From assembly GCA_963724825.1 (NCBI GenBank), contig CAVRWT010000008.1, positions 1 through 64,000 of the forward strand: a stretch of DNA of 64,000 nt, written 5' to 3'. The notes under the pieces are model-generated. The model did no database searches, was not told the origin of the DNA, and was given only the letters and a program-made list of their open reading frames with translations. A program made the position numbers and the translations under genes. Numbering within the stretch: the stretch's first letter is position 1; each line of letters begins with the position of its first letter. This DNA comes from JALYNX01 sp963724825 (GTDB taxonomy: Bacteria; Actinomycetota; Acidimicrobiia; Spongiisociales; ZC4RG35). Shown here one piece after another: positions 18,368-26,523 of this stretch.

Positions 18368-19625
18368 TGTCGCCCTCCACGGTGATGGCGGGCAGAAACG
18401 CCGAAATCGCGGTCCCCGCCCCCGGCTCGGACTCCACTTCCAGAGTCCCGGCGAGGCCCTCGACTCGTTGCCGCATCGCGGTGAGGCCGAACCCCGATCC
18501 CGACGCGTTGCCGTTGGTCAGCGAGGCTGGATCGAGGCCGATCCCGTCGTCGCGGACGTCGATCGAAACGATGTCGCCCATGTAAGAAAGGGTGACACCC
18601 ACTCGGGAGGCGCCGGCATGCTTCGCCACGTTGGCCAGAGCCTCCTGAGTCACCCGGAGCACGGTCACCTCGACCTCGGGATGAAGGCGGCGGGTAGTCC
18701 CGGTGGTGGTCAATTCGGTGGCTACGTGATTAAGAGCTGACCATCGGGCAGTCACCTCTTGGAGTGCGGCCGGCAGCGCTCGTTCCTCGAGGGGAGTTGG
18801 GAGTAGGTCCCGCATCGCGCGTCGCGCCTCGGAGAGGCTGTCGCGGGCCAGGAGCATGGCGTTGTCAATGCGTCGCTGCAGCTCGGCTCCATCGCCGCGT
18901 GCCTGACCGGCCGCTTCGAGTTGGGTGATGACACCGGTCAGCCCTTGAGCGATGGTGTCGTGGATCTCCCGCGCCATCCGCTGGCGCTCCTCGTCCACCC
19001 CGGACTCACGGGCCTGCTCGACGAGCTGCGCCTGAAGCGAGGCATTCTCCGCGATGACCTTCTTCAGCTCTCCGATCGCCAACCGTCTCTGCTCGCTCAG
19101 CTCGGAGATCTTCTCCCCGCCGATGACTCCGAAGCCGATGGCCGCGGTCTGGATGGCGACGATGATCACGAACGTCACCCACGCATCGGTCCCACCGTTG
19201 GGGTAGACGATCCGGGAGTTGATCACGAGCGAGTTCAGGAAGACCGCGACGAAGGCGAACGGAGGCGGTTTGAGGAGGAAGGCGTGGATGAACCCGGTGA
19301 TCACAAAGGGAAAGAAGCCGGGCCGGTAGAACATCATCGCCGCTCCGATGACGATCAGACCGGCCATGTAGGTCCTCATCCAGGCCTGGTTCTCCCATCG
19401 ATCGATGGCTCTGGTGAACATGAACAGGACCCAGACCGCCGCAGTCGCCGCCAACCCCAGGGTGAGGGGCAGGCGGGAAGGGTCGCCGATTGCATTGAGC
19501 ACTTCGAGGACCAGGCCGACCGCCAGCGTCCCCCAGGGGACCCAGAACACAACCCGATCGAAAGGTGTCTCCCAGGGACCGCTCGTCTCGAGGGTCTCCG
19601 CGACCGGGTCGGAGCTCACTCCCAT
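18360..19625 (-). CDS. DesK/NarX-type sensor histidine kinase
   Basis: 421 residues with four to five predicted membrane helices in residues 25-170 and little extracellular sequence, so it probably senses within the membrane. A coiled segment (180-210) leads to the HisKA_3 phospho-acceptor His222 in REIHDTIAQG. The ATP-binding domain shows DVRDDGIGLDP and GSGFGLTAMRQRVEGLAG. The catalytic head phosphorylates the response regulator encoded by the overlapping downstream gene. The start region overlaps the end of the ABC permease by 10 nt. The signal is unknown; the ABC partner suggests an envelope-acting compound. Confidence 0.85.
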   Translation of the reverse strand: MGVSSDPVAETLETSGPWETPFDRVVFWVPWGTLAVGLVLEVLNAIGDPSRLPLTLGLAATAAVWVLFMFTRAIDRWENQAWMRTYMAGLIVIGAAMMFYRPGFFPFVITGFIHAFLLKPPPFAFVAVFLNSLVINSRIVYPNGGTDAWVTFVIIVAIQTAAIGFGVIGGEKISELSEQRRLAIGELKKVIAENASLQAQLVEQARESGVDEERQRMAREIHDTIAQGLTGVITQLEAAGQARGDGAELQRRIDNAMLLARDSLSEARRAMRDLLPTPLEERALPAALQEVTARWSALNHVATELTTTGTTRRLHPEVEVTVLRVTQEALANVAKHAGASRVGVTLSYMGDIVSIDVRDDGIGLDPASLTNGNASGSGFGLTAMRQRVEGLAGTLEVESEPGAGTAISAFLPAITVEGDNG

Positions 19626-20359
19626 CGGAAGAAGATGGTGGCGAGGAGACCGAAGCCGAGGGCGAAGGCGGCCATTACCAGGAGACTAGAACTCGACGGT
19701 GCGTGACCCAGCCAGGTGTCCGTCAGAGCTTGAACGGCGGCCCCTGCCGGGGTGAGGTCGCTCAGCCTGCGCAGTCCTTCGGGCATGGCCGCCCTGGGGA
19801 AATAGACGCCGGCGAAGAACAGCATCGGGAAGTAGAGCGCCATCCCGAAACCCTGGGCGGCGGAGGCACTGGGCGCCACCGCCCCGATGAAGAGACCCAC
19901 TGCAAGCAACGAAACTGCCGCCAGGAGGAACGAGAAGACGAAGCCAGCCAGATTCTCGGGCAACGGAATCTCGAAGACCAGATTGGCAACGGCCAGCCCG
20001 ATCAGGCCTGCGGTGACGGCTACTCCTACCTGCACCATCAGTTGGGCGCTTACCAGTCTTCGAGGTCCGACTGGAGTCGTCGACAGCCGGCGCAGCAGCC
20101 CCATTTCCCGATATCCGGCGAGGACCGGAGGGAGTGTGGTGAAGGCGACGGTGGCCAGCGCCAGAAGCAGGACGATCGGGGCGTAGAGGTCGACGAGGCG
20201 GTAGCCGCCGAGATCAGCACTCGGCTCCCGCCCTCCTGGAAAGACGAAACCGAGCACCAGGAGCAGGACAGCCGGGAAGGCGAGCCCCCAGAACATTGCC
20301 ATCGGCTCCCGTGAGAACAGCTTCGCTTCGACATTGGTCATCTTGGTCAATGCAGACAT
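19616..20359 (-). CDS. ABC-2 type transporter permease
   Basis: 247 residues from ATG 20359, where GAGGAGGTGTGAC provides a strong ribosome site. Six hydrophobic helices are apparent. The family segment GMALYFPMLFFAGVYFPRAA and the following LSDLTPAGAAVQALTD are characteristic of DrrB/ABC-2 exporters. With the adjacent ATPase it forms an exporter of a hydrophobic molecule or lipid. It ends inside the kinase gene start, making a four-gene exporter-sensor operon. The substrate is unknown. Confidence 0.85.
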   Translation of the reverse strand: MSALTKMTNVEAKLFSREPMAMFWGLAFPAVLLLVLGFVFPGGREPSADLGGYRLVDLYAPIVLLLALATVAFTTLPPVLAGYREMGLLRRLSTTPVGPRRLVSAQLMVQVGVAVTAGLIGLAVANLVFEIPLPENLAGFVFSFLLAAVSLLAVGLFIGAVAPSASAAQGFGMALYFPMLFFAGVYFPRAAMPEGLRRLSDLTPAGAAVQALTDTWLGHAPSSSSLLVMAAFALGFGLLATIFFRWE

Positions 20360-20360
20360 G

Positions 20361-21284
20361 TCACACCTCCTCGGTGTCGGTATGGAGAGAACGTCCGGTG
20401 AGGGCGAGAAAGGCATCATCGAGAGTCGCCTGCTCCAGCCGGAGCTCCTGGGCTATCACTTGGTTCTGGACCAGGGCGGTGCTCACGGCATGGAGCACAT
20501 TGCCCACGCCTTTGACCACCGTCTGATCGCCTTGATGGGTGACACCGGTGACCTCTGCCAACCCGGCGAAAACCGAATCGTCCATGGGGCGGGAAGGTCG
20601 GAACCTGATCACCTGTTCGTTGTTTGTCGAGGCGATCAGCCCGGCAGGGGTGTCCAGGGCCACCACCCTCCCTGAGTCGATGAGGGCAACGCGATCGGCG
20701 AGACGCTCGGCCTCCTCCATGAAGTGGGTCACCAGGATCACCGTGGCGCCCTGCTCCCTGAGATGTTCCACAACTGCCCAGGTGTCCCGACGGGCCTGTG
20801 GATCGAGGCCGGTGGTGAGCTCGTCGAGGATCACCACTTCGGGGTTGCCGACGAGGGCCAGGGCAATGGAGACCCGCTGCTTCTGGCCACCTGAAAGCTT
20901 GCCGAACCTCGTGTCACGCTTCTCGGTGAGGCCGAGCTGGTCGAGCAGGGCCTCCCATGGGACCGGGCTCTCGTAGAACGAGGCGTAAAGGTCGAGTGCC
21001 TCACCCACTTTGATCCGGTCGGGCAGCCGGCTCTCTTGGAGCTGGACACCGAGACGGCGCCGAAGCTCGTCCCGATCACGTTGCGGGTCGAGATCCAGGA
21101 CCCGGATGGTCCCGCTGTCCGGTCGACGCAAACCGGCGATGGACTCGACGGTGGTGGTCTTCCCGGCGCCGTTGGGGCCGAGGACCCCGAAGATCTCGCC
21201 CTTCTCGACGGTAAAGCTGACGCCGGCCATGGCCGGGACGTCGCCATAGCGCTTCGTCAGATTCTCGACTTCGATGGCAGGCAT
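20361..21284 (-). CDS. ABC transporter ATP-binding protein (DrrA-like)
   Basis: 307 residues. Walker A GPNGAGKT is near 36-43, the Q-loop is in GVQLQES, the ABC signature is LSGGQKQR near 140, and Walker B is VVILDEL with a Leu replacing the usual Pro before TTGLDP. The switch His is in VTHFMEEAERL. A C-terminal extension of about 80 residues resembles DrrA-type exporters. It is the first gene of the exporter-kinase-regulator operon, one base from the permease start. It powers export in the cytosolic half of the complex. Confidence 0.88.
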   Translation of the reverse strand: MPAIEVENLTKRYGDVPAMAGVSFTVEKGEIFGVLGPNGAGKTTTVESIAGLRRPDSGTIRVLDLDPQRDRDELRRRLGVQLQESRLPDRIKVGEALDLYASFYESPVPWEALLDQLGLTEKRDTRFGKLSGGQKQRVSIALALVGNPEVVILDELTTGLDPQARRDTWAVVEHLREQGATVILVTHFMEEAERLADRVALIDSGRVVALDTPAGLIASTNNEQVIRFRPSRPMDDSVFAGLAEVTGVTHQGDQTVVKGVGNVLHAVSTALVQNQVIAQELRLEQATLDDAFLALTGRSLHTDTEEV

Positions 21285-21431
21285 GGCTGCTCCTCACTCG
21301 TGGTTCTCATGCCACAACTATGCGAGAAGGCAGGCCTGAGCACATCGGCTGCGCGGCCATTGTTCGAGGCCCGAATGGTCGAGCCGGTGAATCAACCGAT
21401 TGGTTGACGGGCAGTCGACGATTACCTGCAA

Positions 21432-21794
21432 TCAATCAACGAGAGAACGACCCACGGCATATCCGACCGCCGCGGCGAGCAAACCTCCGACCACCGACGC
21501 CACAACGTAAGCGGTGGCATGGGGGGCCTGGTCGTTCCCAATCATGGAGACGCTCTCCCATGCGAAGGTCGAGAACGTGGTGAAACCACCCAACAACCCC
21601 ACCGCGATCGGAGTTGATACTGAAACCGGCCATCGAGCTAGGCCCCACGAGAACACGAAACCGAGGGCGAGTGAGCCAACGATGTTGACCGTCAGGGTGC
21701 CCCAAGGAAACCGTGTGCCGGAGAACGCGAGCCCAACCGCGTACCTGGCTAATGAACCAAAGGCTCCAGCCACTCCAACCCATACGAACCGCAT
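21432..21794 (-). CDS. crcB: Fluoride channel CrcB/Fluc
   Basis: 120 residues from ATG 21794, with GAGGA 6 nt upstream; longer frames upstream enter the riboswitch and are not coding. Four membrane helices are visible. Family signatures include AGAFGSLARYAVG near the N-terminus, GTLTVNIVGSLALGF in helix 2 (with the polar Asn), and GGFTTFSTFAWE in helix 3 (the phenylalanine-box/sodium-site region). Fluc dimers export fluoride passively and protect against toxicity. The fluoride riboswitch in its leader fixes the assignment. Only one crc gene is seen, so the channel should be a homodimer. Confidence 0.93.
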   Translation of the reverse strand: MRFVWVGVAGAFGSLARYAVGLAFSGTRFPWGTLTVNIVGSLALGFVFSWGLARWPVSVSTPIAVGLLGGFTTFSTFAWESVSMIGNDQAPHATAYVVASVVGGLLAAAVGYAVGRSLVD

Positions 21795-21827
21795 CTTGTC
21801 CTCATTTCTGCTGTTTGCGATTGCCGC

Positions 21828-21883
21828 GGTAGGAGCTATCAGCAGGTCGAGCTGCGGTTTCGGTAGGCGAGCCCCATCGCCGG
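21828..21883 (-). promoter_or_regulatory. Fluoride riboswitch (crcB motif) upstream of crcB
   Basis: Read on the minus strand, the RNA begins with GGCGAUGGGGCUCGCC, continues through a stem with arms GCAG and CUGC, and ends UGAUAGCUCCUACC. These are the conserved GGCGAUG...CGCC start and UGAU-(G/A)-CUCCUAC end of the crcB motif; GGGGCU pairs with AGCUCC with one wobble. The aptamer starts about 90 nt before the crcB ATG. No clear intrinsic terminator follows. Control is expected to raise crcB expression with fluoride. Confidence 0.9.
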
Positions 21884-21899
21884 CAGCGAGGATAGCTCC
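21832..21899 (-). repeat. 9-bp perfect inverted repeat embracing the fluoride aptamer
   Basis: On the transcript, GGAGCUAUC (from 21899-21891), just 5' of the aptamer, is perfectly complementary to GAUAGCUCC (from 21840-21832), which is the 3' strand of the aptamer core. Pairing of the two would exclude the P2 helix and the conserved UGAU segment, so the arms are mutually exclusive with the ligand-binding fold. Confidence 0.7.
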
Positions 21900-21912
21900 G
21901 TGGTCGAAATGC

Positions 21913-23286
21913 TCAGGCGAAGCCGAAGAGCAGAGGGAGAACGGCGACGACCGCCGCTGCCCAGATGGCAAAGACGGGGAGGTAGGAGGTCTGCCAGTGC
22001 TCGAGGCGGTGGAAGGTGACCTGTCCTCTGAGAAACCGCATCGAGAGCCAGGCGGCCCCGGCCAGGTTCACGAGCAGGACCAGATTGAGACCCAACGCTG
22101 CCGCACGGTTGGGAGTGAATCCGAGATCACTGATGCGAACCACCATCGTGCCCAGCACCATGAAATCGAGTACGAGGGCGCTGGCGATGGTGACGAGCTG
22201 GACGCGGTCCATCCAGCCCGGCTGAAGAGACGGGTCCCGCGCCGAAATCGCGTAGAGGACCAGTCCGAGCACTACCACCAGAAGGGCGTCGAAGACCCCG
22301 AGCAACTCCCGGTCGAACACCCCGGAGAGCCCGGATCCCGCATAGGTGACCACGGCGACGGTCAGCATCAGGGCAAACAGGGGAGTGAACAGCATGGTCA
22401 GCACCGGAGCCATGTTCTCCACGACCCGCTGCTTGGACTCCACGAGCCAGGCGGCCACGATCACCGCGCCGGCCGCACCTGAGGGGATGACCCACTCAAA
22501 GACCAACTCGGGAAGGTCGGTCCCGATCGGCTGCAGGATCAACGCAGTCAGCATGACCAGCACCCCGCCACCGAGGGCGATCAATGCGTAATAGATGACC
22601 CATTCGCCGGTGAAACGGACGAAGTCCATTCGCCGTTCGTGGGATCGCAGCGTGCCGTTCATGTACGGGTAGGCGACCACGAACCACAACAGCACAGGCA
22701 GATAGAGCGCCACGAGCAGTTCGGTGTCAGAGATCGCCGACGCAAACACTTCGGTGTTCGAGCCTGTGCCGAACGGGTAGAGGTTGACCAACAGCGCAGA
22801 GAGCACAAAGGGCGCCGCGGTTAGCAACCACCTTCGGATGTCGAACTGGCGCCGCATGGCGAAGTAGCCGGCGAGAAACGGGAGGACGAACAAGCTGACG
22901 TTCCGGAACAGCCACCCTGGTTCCTCGTCGGGGAATCCCGCAGCGAGGCGGGCGATTTGGATTGCGACCGCGGCCGCCAGGGCGAAGCCGACCGCCTCGA
23001 ATCCCCCGCTGGATGGAGGCACCGGCTCGTCCTCACCTGCGGGGACCAGCTGCTTCCAGAGTCGATCGCTGTGCTCGCGGGCGAACTCCCGGGTCAAGGT
23101 GTCGACGTCCCCCATGCGCTTCACGGCAACAAGGAACGCCTCATCCGATGTGAGGCCGGCCGCATCCAGCTCGGCTATCTGGTCGCGAAGATGTCCCTCC
23201 AGCTCATCGACGTCGCGGCCGTTGACGGCGGGGGCCTTTCCGACGTATGCCCGCCACTCGGCAATCTGGGCTTCCACGGCGTCCAT
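21913..23286 (-). CDS. Multi-pass membrane protein with N-terminal permease-prefix domain
   Basis: 457 residues. The first ~75 form the short helical permease-prefix domain (VDELEGHLRDQIAELDAAGL, then EAFLVAVKRMGDVDTL), common in genes next to PadR regulators. About ten predicted helices follow, with no transport motif I can name. It ends 118 nt before the crcB start on the same strand, and the riboswitch fills that gap. It starts 2 nt after the PadR stop, so it is the target operon partner of PadR. The function is unknown; relatives are annotated only by this prefix domain. Confidence 0.7.
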   Translation of the reverse strand: MDAVEAQIAEWRAYVGKAPAVNGRDVDELEGHLRDQIAELDAAGLTSDEAFLVAVKRMGDVDTLTREFAREHSDRLWKQLVPAGEDEPVPPSSGGFEAVGFALAAAVAIQIARLAAGFPDEEPGWLFRNVSLFVLPFLAGYFAMRRQFDIRRWLLTAAPFVLSALLVNLYPFGTGSNTEVFASAISDTELLVALYLPVLLWFVVAYPYMNGTLRSHERRMDFVRFTGEWVIYYALIALGGGVLVMLTALILQPIGTDLPELVFEWVIPSGAAGAVIVAAWLVESKQRVVENMAPVLTMLFTPLFALMLTVAVVTYAGSGLSGVFDRELLGVFDALLVVVLGLVLYAISARDPSLQPGWMDRVQLVTIASALVLDFMVLGTMVVRISDLGFTPNRAAALGLNLVLLVNLAGAAWLSMRFLRGQVTFHRLEHWQTSYLPVFAIWAAAVVAVLPLLFGFA

Positions 23287-23288
23287 GC

Positions 23289-23648
23289 TCAGCCCTCTCC
23301 GAGAGCCATCAGCGGCCCGTTGGGGTCCCGGAAGACATCACCCAATGTGCGGGTGACGGCCTGCCATTGCCGCTGCTGTTCGGCGAGGGCGGAGCGACCG
23401 TCGTCGGTGATCGCGTAATACCGGCGGCGACGCCCGTCGGGCGGTGTCCGCCAGTCGGTTGTGGCGTATCCGAGGCGGCGGAGGCGATGAAGCAGGGGAT
23501 AGAGCATCCCGTCGGTCCACTCGAGCTCACCACCGGAAAGCTCACGGACCCGCTTCAGGATGGCGTAGCCGTAGTTCTCACCCTCGGCCAGGATCGCGAG
23601 CACGAGCGGCGTCGCCGAGGCCGCCACCAGGTCCTTGTCGATGTGCAC
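23289..23648 (-). CDS. PadR-family transcriptional regulator
   Basis: 119 residues from GTG 23648, with AGGAGG 7-8 nt upstream. The winged helix is typical: LVLAILAEGENYGYAILKRV, then WTDGMLYPLLHRLRRLGYA, with a basic wing ending RRRRYYAITDDGR. It is of the short PadR-s1 type, with a single C-terminal helix for dimerisation. PadR proteins repress their own operon and are released by ligands. The adjacent membrane protein with a permease prefix is the expected regulated partner. Direct repeats just upstream of the start are candidate boxes. Confidence 0.88.
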   Translation of the reverse strand: MHIDKDLVAASATPLVLAILAEGENYGYAILKRVRELSGGELEWTDGMLYPLLHRLRRLGYATTDWRTPPDGRRRRYYAITDDGRSALAEQQRQWQAVTRTLGDVFRDPNGPLMALGEG

Positions 23649-23676
23649 GCCAGCCTCCTAGGGCCGATATCCCTTA

Positions 23677-23704
23677 TACATAGAAGCACAGTGTACATAG
23701 AAGC
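23677..23704. promoter_or_regulatory. Two 11-bp direct repeats in the PadR promoter region
   Basis: TACATAGAAGC occurs at 23677-23687 and again at 23694-23704, a 17-bp period, 29 bp before the PadR GTG. On the opposite strand each begins with an ATGTA box similar to ATGT/ACAT elements known for PadR. It also lies 51 bp before the divergent DUF5808 gene, so it could serve both. Confidence 0.5.
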
Positions 23705-23754
23705 GCAAGGTATCGCTCTCCACGTAGTTGGAAGGCGGGGTAGCGTTGTTGGCG

Positions 23755-24072
23755 ATGAACGACGAAAAGAAGGTGCCAAGCATCCGGGATATCTGGAGGC
23801 TCACTCTTGCGATCATTGCGGTCGTTGCGATCGTCCAAGAGCTCCGGAAGCCCTCGGATGAGAGAACATGGCACGGAAAGGTCGCCACCTTCGTCCCCTA
23901 CGACTTCCGTATGCCGACCGTGGGACGAGTGCGGAGCACATACTGGAATCCCGAGGGCCCGATCATCACAGGGAAGGTGTTCGGTGTCGGCTGGGCTCCC
24001 AATTTTGGAGCATTGAGCAGGATGGCTGGCAGCCGGCGCACCGAGGAAGATTCGAGTTCCCAACCTTCTTAG
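23755..24072 (+). CDS. DUF5808-containing small protein
   Basis: 105 residues from ATG 23755. The N-terminus has one possible amphipathic or membrane helix (WRLTLAIIAVVAIVQEL). The C-terminal part, VPYDFRMPTVGRVRSTYWNP followed by VFGVGWAPNFGAL, is the DUF5808 signature, in which a WNP and a GWxxN motif are conserved. The function of the domain is unknown; it often lies beside PadR/permease-like genes. It is divergent from PadR and ends 16 nt before the convergent sheath gene. Confidence 0.65.
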   Translation: MNDEKKVPSIRDIWRLTLAIIAVVAIVQELRKPSDERTWHGKVATFVPYDFRMPTVGRVRSTYWNPEGPIITGKVFGVGWAPNFGALSRMAGSRRTEEDSSSQPS

Positions 24073-24088
24073 GGGGTCGGGCCGATGA

Positions 24089-25567
24089 TCAGTCGTCGTC
24101 TCCGTCCCGCCATTGCCCGATTCTGAAGATCACGAACTCGGCGGGACGGATCGGGGCAATGCCAATCATGATGATCAGCCGTCCGTTGTCGATGTCGTCT
24201 TGGGTCATCGTGTCGGGCCCGCAACGGACGAAGTAGGCGTCCTGGGGCCGGTTGGCGGGGAAGGCACCCTGGGCAAACACCCCGTAGAGGAAGTTGTCGA
24301 CCTGGCTCCGTACCCGGGCCCACAAGGATTCGTTGTTCGGCTCGAACACCGCCCACTGCATACCCTGGCGAATCGACTCCTCGAGGAACAGCGCCAGCCT
24401 CCGCACGTTGACGTACTTCCACTCGGCGTCTCCCGCTCCGGCTCGGGTCCGAGCTCCCCACACCACAGTGCCCCGCCCGGGAAGAGCCCGTATGCCGTTG
24501 ATCCCAAGAGGATTGAGCAGGTCGAGGTCTGCCTTGGTCAGCGGAATCGATGGGGTCACCCCGGAGAGGCTGGCGGTTCCGCCGGCCGGTGAACGCCACA
24601 CCCCCTGGTTCAGGTCGAGGCGGGCCAGCATCCCCGCCACCGCCCCCGAGGGGGCAAAGTCGCGAACTTGCCCCCCTCGCATCGGGTCGGCACGGCTGAG
24701 CCGAGGAAAGTAGAGGGCAGCGTCGCGGGTCTCGAAGTATCCGGAGGCACCGACCACGGCGTCGCTCACCGTGTCCCAAGTGGATGGCGGGTCAACGATC
24801 ACCATCGCCCTCCGCTCGGAGGCGTAGGCGATGGCTGCCGTGAGCACCCTCTGAGAGACACCGGTAGTGGTCGAGTAAGGGGGGATCACCATCAGATTCA
24901 CCAGTTCGGCTCGGTCCAGGGCGTAGATCCCTCGACCCGACTCCCGCATTCCAGGTCCGATGTAGGCGGTGCTCCCGAATCGGCCATCTCTGCCTCCGGT
25001 GGCTTTGACCGTGACCGGGAGCCGTGGCGGCAGCGCTCCAGGGAGCGGGGGTCGTGCCCGGATCAGTGTCGACTCCTCGAGAACCCGGTCAACACGTCGA
25101 GGGCTGCTCGTTGCCAGCGACAGTCCGGTGAAGGTCTCGACCCGGCCGCTGCTCCGGTCGGTAACCGACAGGTCGAACCGGTTGCGGGGGAGGGGATCGA
25201 TCGTCGCCTCCAACTTCGAACCCCAGGCGCCGGGATTGGTCGCCTCCAGGACCAGTCGCGAGCTACCCCGCCCGAAGGTCAGTGTGGCAAGGTCGTCGGG
25301 CGCTGGCAGATAGGCTCGGACCACGACCGCCCTACGCCCACCCTGCTCGAAGAAGTCCCGCACCGAGTAGCCCAGATCGCTCTTCAGCCAGAGTCCGCCG
25401 AACAGCCGCTCGAAGTCGAGGAACGAGGTGATCAGGGTCGGGGTATCGACCGGTCCCCGGGCCGCACGACCCACGAAGGCAGTAGTGCTGGTGTTCACCC
25501 CGATGATCGCCTGGGGAAGTGTCACCTCTTCGATGTAGACCCCGGGTGTCGTGTAGCGGTCAGTCAT
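24089..25567 (-). CDS. Contractile tail-sheath family protein, orphan
   Basis: 492 residues. The N-terminus (TTPGVYIEEVTLPQAIIGVNTSTTAFVGRAARGP) is the canonical phage-type/extracellular contractile system sheath start. The C-terminus (RAGAGDAEWKYVNVRRLALF, then LIIMIGIAPIRPAEFVIFRI) is the conserved sheath domain that attaches to the tube. Length matches eCIS/R-type sheaths. No tube, baseplate, spike, AAA+ or cap gene is adjacent; the next genes are a divergent oxidoreductase and a convergent DUF5808. No ribosome site precedes ATG 25567, and only 38 bp separate it from the divergent gene, so a leaderless mRNA is likely. It probably polymerises, but alone it cannot form an injection machine. 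Confidence 0.88.
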   Translation of the reverse strand: MTDRYTTPGVYIEEVTLPQAIIGVNTSTTAFVGRAARGPVDTPTLITSFLDFERLFGGLWLKSDLGYSVRDFFEQGGRRAVVVRAYLPAPDDLATLTFGRGSSRLVLEATNPGAWGSKLEATIDPLPRNRFDLSVTDRSSGRVETFTGLSLATSSPRRVDRVLEESTLIRARPPLPGALPPRLPVTVKATGGRDGRFGSTAYIGPGMRESGRGIYALDRAELVNLMVIPPYSTTTGVSQRVLTAAIAYASERRAMVIVDPPSTWDTVSDAVVGASGYFETRDAALYFPRLSRADPMRGGQVRDFAPSGAVAGMLARLDLNQGVWRSPAGGTASLSGVTPSIPLTKADLDLLNPLGINGIRALPGRGTVVWGARTRAGAGDAEWKYVNVRRLALFLEESIRQGMQWAVFEPNNESLWARVRSQVDNFLYGVFAQGAFPANRPQDAYFVRCGPDTMTQDDIDNGRLIIMIGIAPIRPAEFVIFRIGQWRDGDDD

Positions 25568-25605
25568 CGTCGGGGACGCTATCGGGCTGTGCCAGGATGC
25601 GGGTT

Positions 25606-26442
25606 ATGACCACCATCCCCCTTGGTACCTTCGGCTTCTGGCGGGCAATCCGCAACATCACTCCGGACATGGCCCGGGAGGCGGAGACTCTTGGCTACGG
25701 CGCCGTCTGGGTCGGGGCGTCCCCGGCCGGAGACCTGGTCGACGTTGAAGGCTTGCTCGACGCAACGGAACGCATCCCCGTCGTCACCGGGATCGTCAAC
25801 ATGTGGCGTGAGCCGGCTGAATTAGTCGCCGCTTCCTATCACCGAATTGCCGAGCGTCATCCCGATCGATTCCTGCTGGGAGTTGGGATCGGGCACCGGG
25901 AGGCCACGGCGGAGTTCCAGGCGCCCATGGCCAAAATCGACGACTACTTGAATCTTCTCGACCAAGCCGGGGTGCCCCGGGACCGAGTGGTCCTCGCCGC
26001 CCTCGGCCCGCAGGCGCTCCGGGTCGCCGCCGAGCGCACCGCGGGAGCCCACCCCTATCTGACGACGCCGGATCACACTCGCTTCGCCCGGGAGGTGATG
26101 GGCCCCGGTCCGTTGCTCGCCCCCGAGCACAAGGTCACCCTCGACTCCGATCCCGAGCAGGCTCGGGCGAGGGGACGGAAAGTGGTCTCCTACTACCTCG
26201 ATCGGGTGAATTACCGCAACAACCTGATCCGCAGCGGTTGGACCGAGGACGACCTGGCGGATGGCGGCAGCGACGCGTTGCTCGACGCACTGGTGCTCCA
26301 CGGGACGCCCGAACAGGTGGCGGTCGGGATCCGGGCCCATCTCGACGCCGGGGCCGACCATGTCGGAGTTCAGGTGCTGGGGGAGGACCCGATGCCCTCG
26401 TACCGACGGCTGGCCGAAGTTCTGCTCCGGGATGACGACTGA
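25606..26442 (+). CDS. F420-dependent luciferase-like (LLM) oxidoreductase, TIGR03620-like
   Basis: 278 residues from ATG 25606 (ATG 25597 is possible). The TIM-barrel LLM pattern is seen: TPDMAREAETLGYGAVWVGA, ATERIPVVTGIVNMWREPAE, ERHPDRFLLGVGIGHRE, and the end AHLDAGADHVGVQVL. Such proteins use the deazaflavin F420, or FMN, to transfer hydride to a small substrate; the TIGR03620 group is actinobacterial and F420-dependent. The gene is divergent from the sheath, sharing a 38-bp promoter region with it. The substrate is unknown. Confidence 0.8.
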   Translation: MTTIPLGTFGFWRAIRNITPDMAREAETLGYGAVWVGASPAGDLVDVEGLLDATERIPVVTGIVNMWREPAELVAASYHRIAERHPDRFLLGVGIGHREATAEFQAPMAKIDDYLNLLDQAGVPRDRVVLAALGPQALRVAAERTAGAHPYLTTPDHTRFAREVMGPGPLLAPEHKVTLDSDPEQARARGRKVVSYYLDRVNYRNNLIRSGWTEDDLADGGSDALLDALVLHGTPEQVAVGIRAHLDAGADHVGVQVLGEDPMPSYRRLAEVLLRDDD

Positions 26443-26523
26443 CCCTGATGACAATTTCCCCTGCTCGTCGATATCGTTCCGGGCAGGTAGCCCATCGGGA
26501 GCACGTCAGGTCGAAGGAGTGTT

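Noticed and set aside
21392..21407. TCAACC-GATT-GGTTGA inverted repeat between crcB and the ABC operon
   Set aside because: Only 6-bp arms and two possible roles (crcB terminator or ABC operator); too weak to list as a feature.
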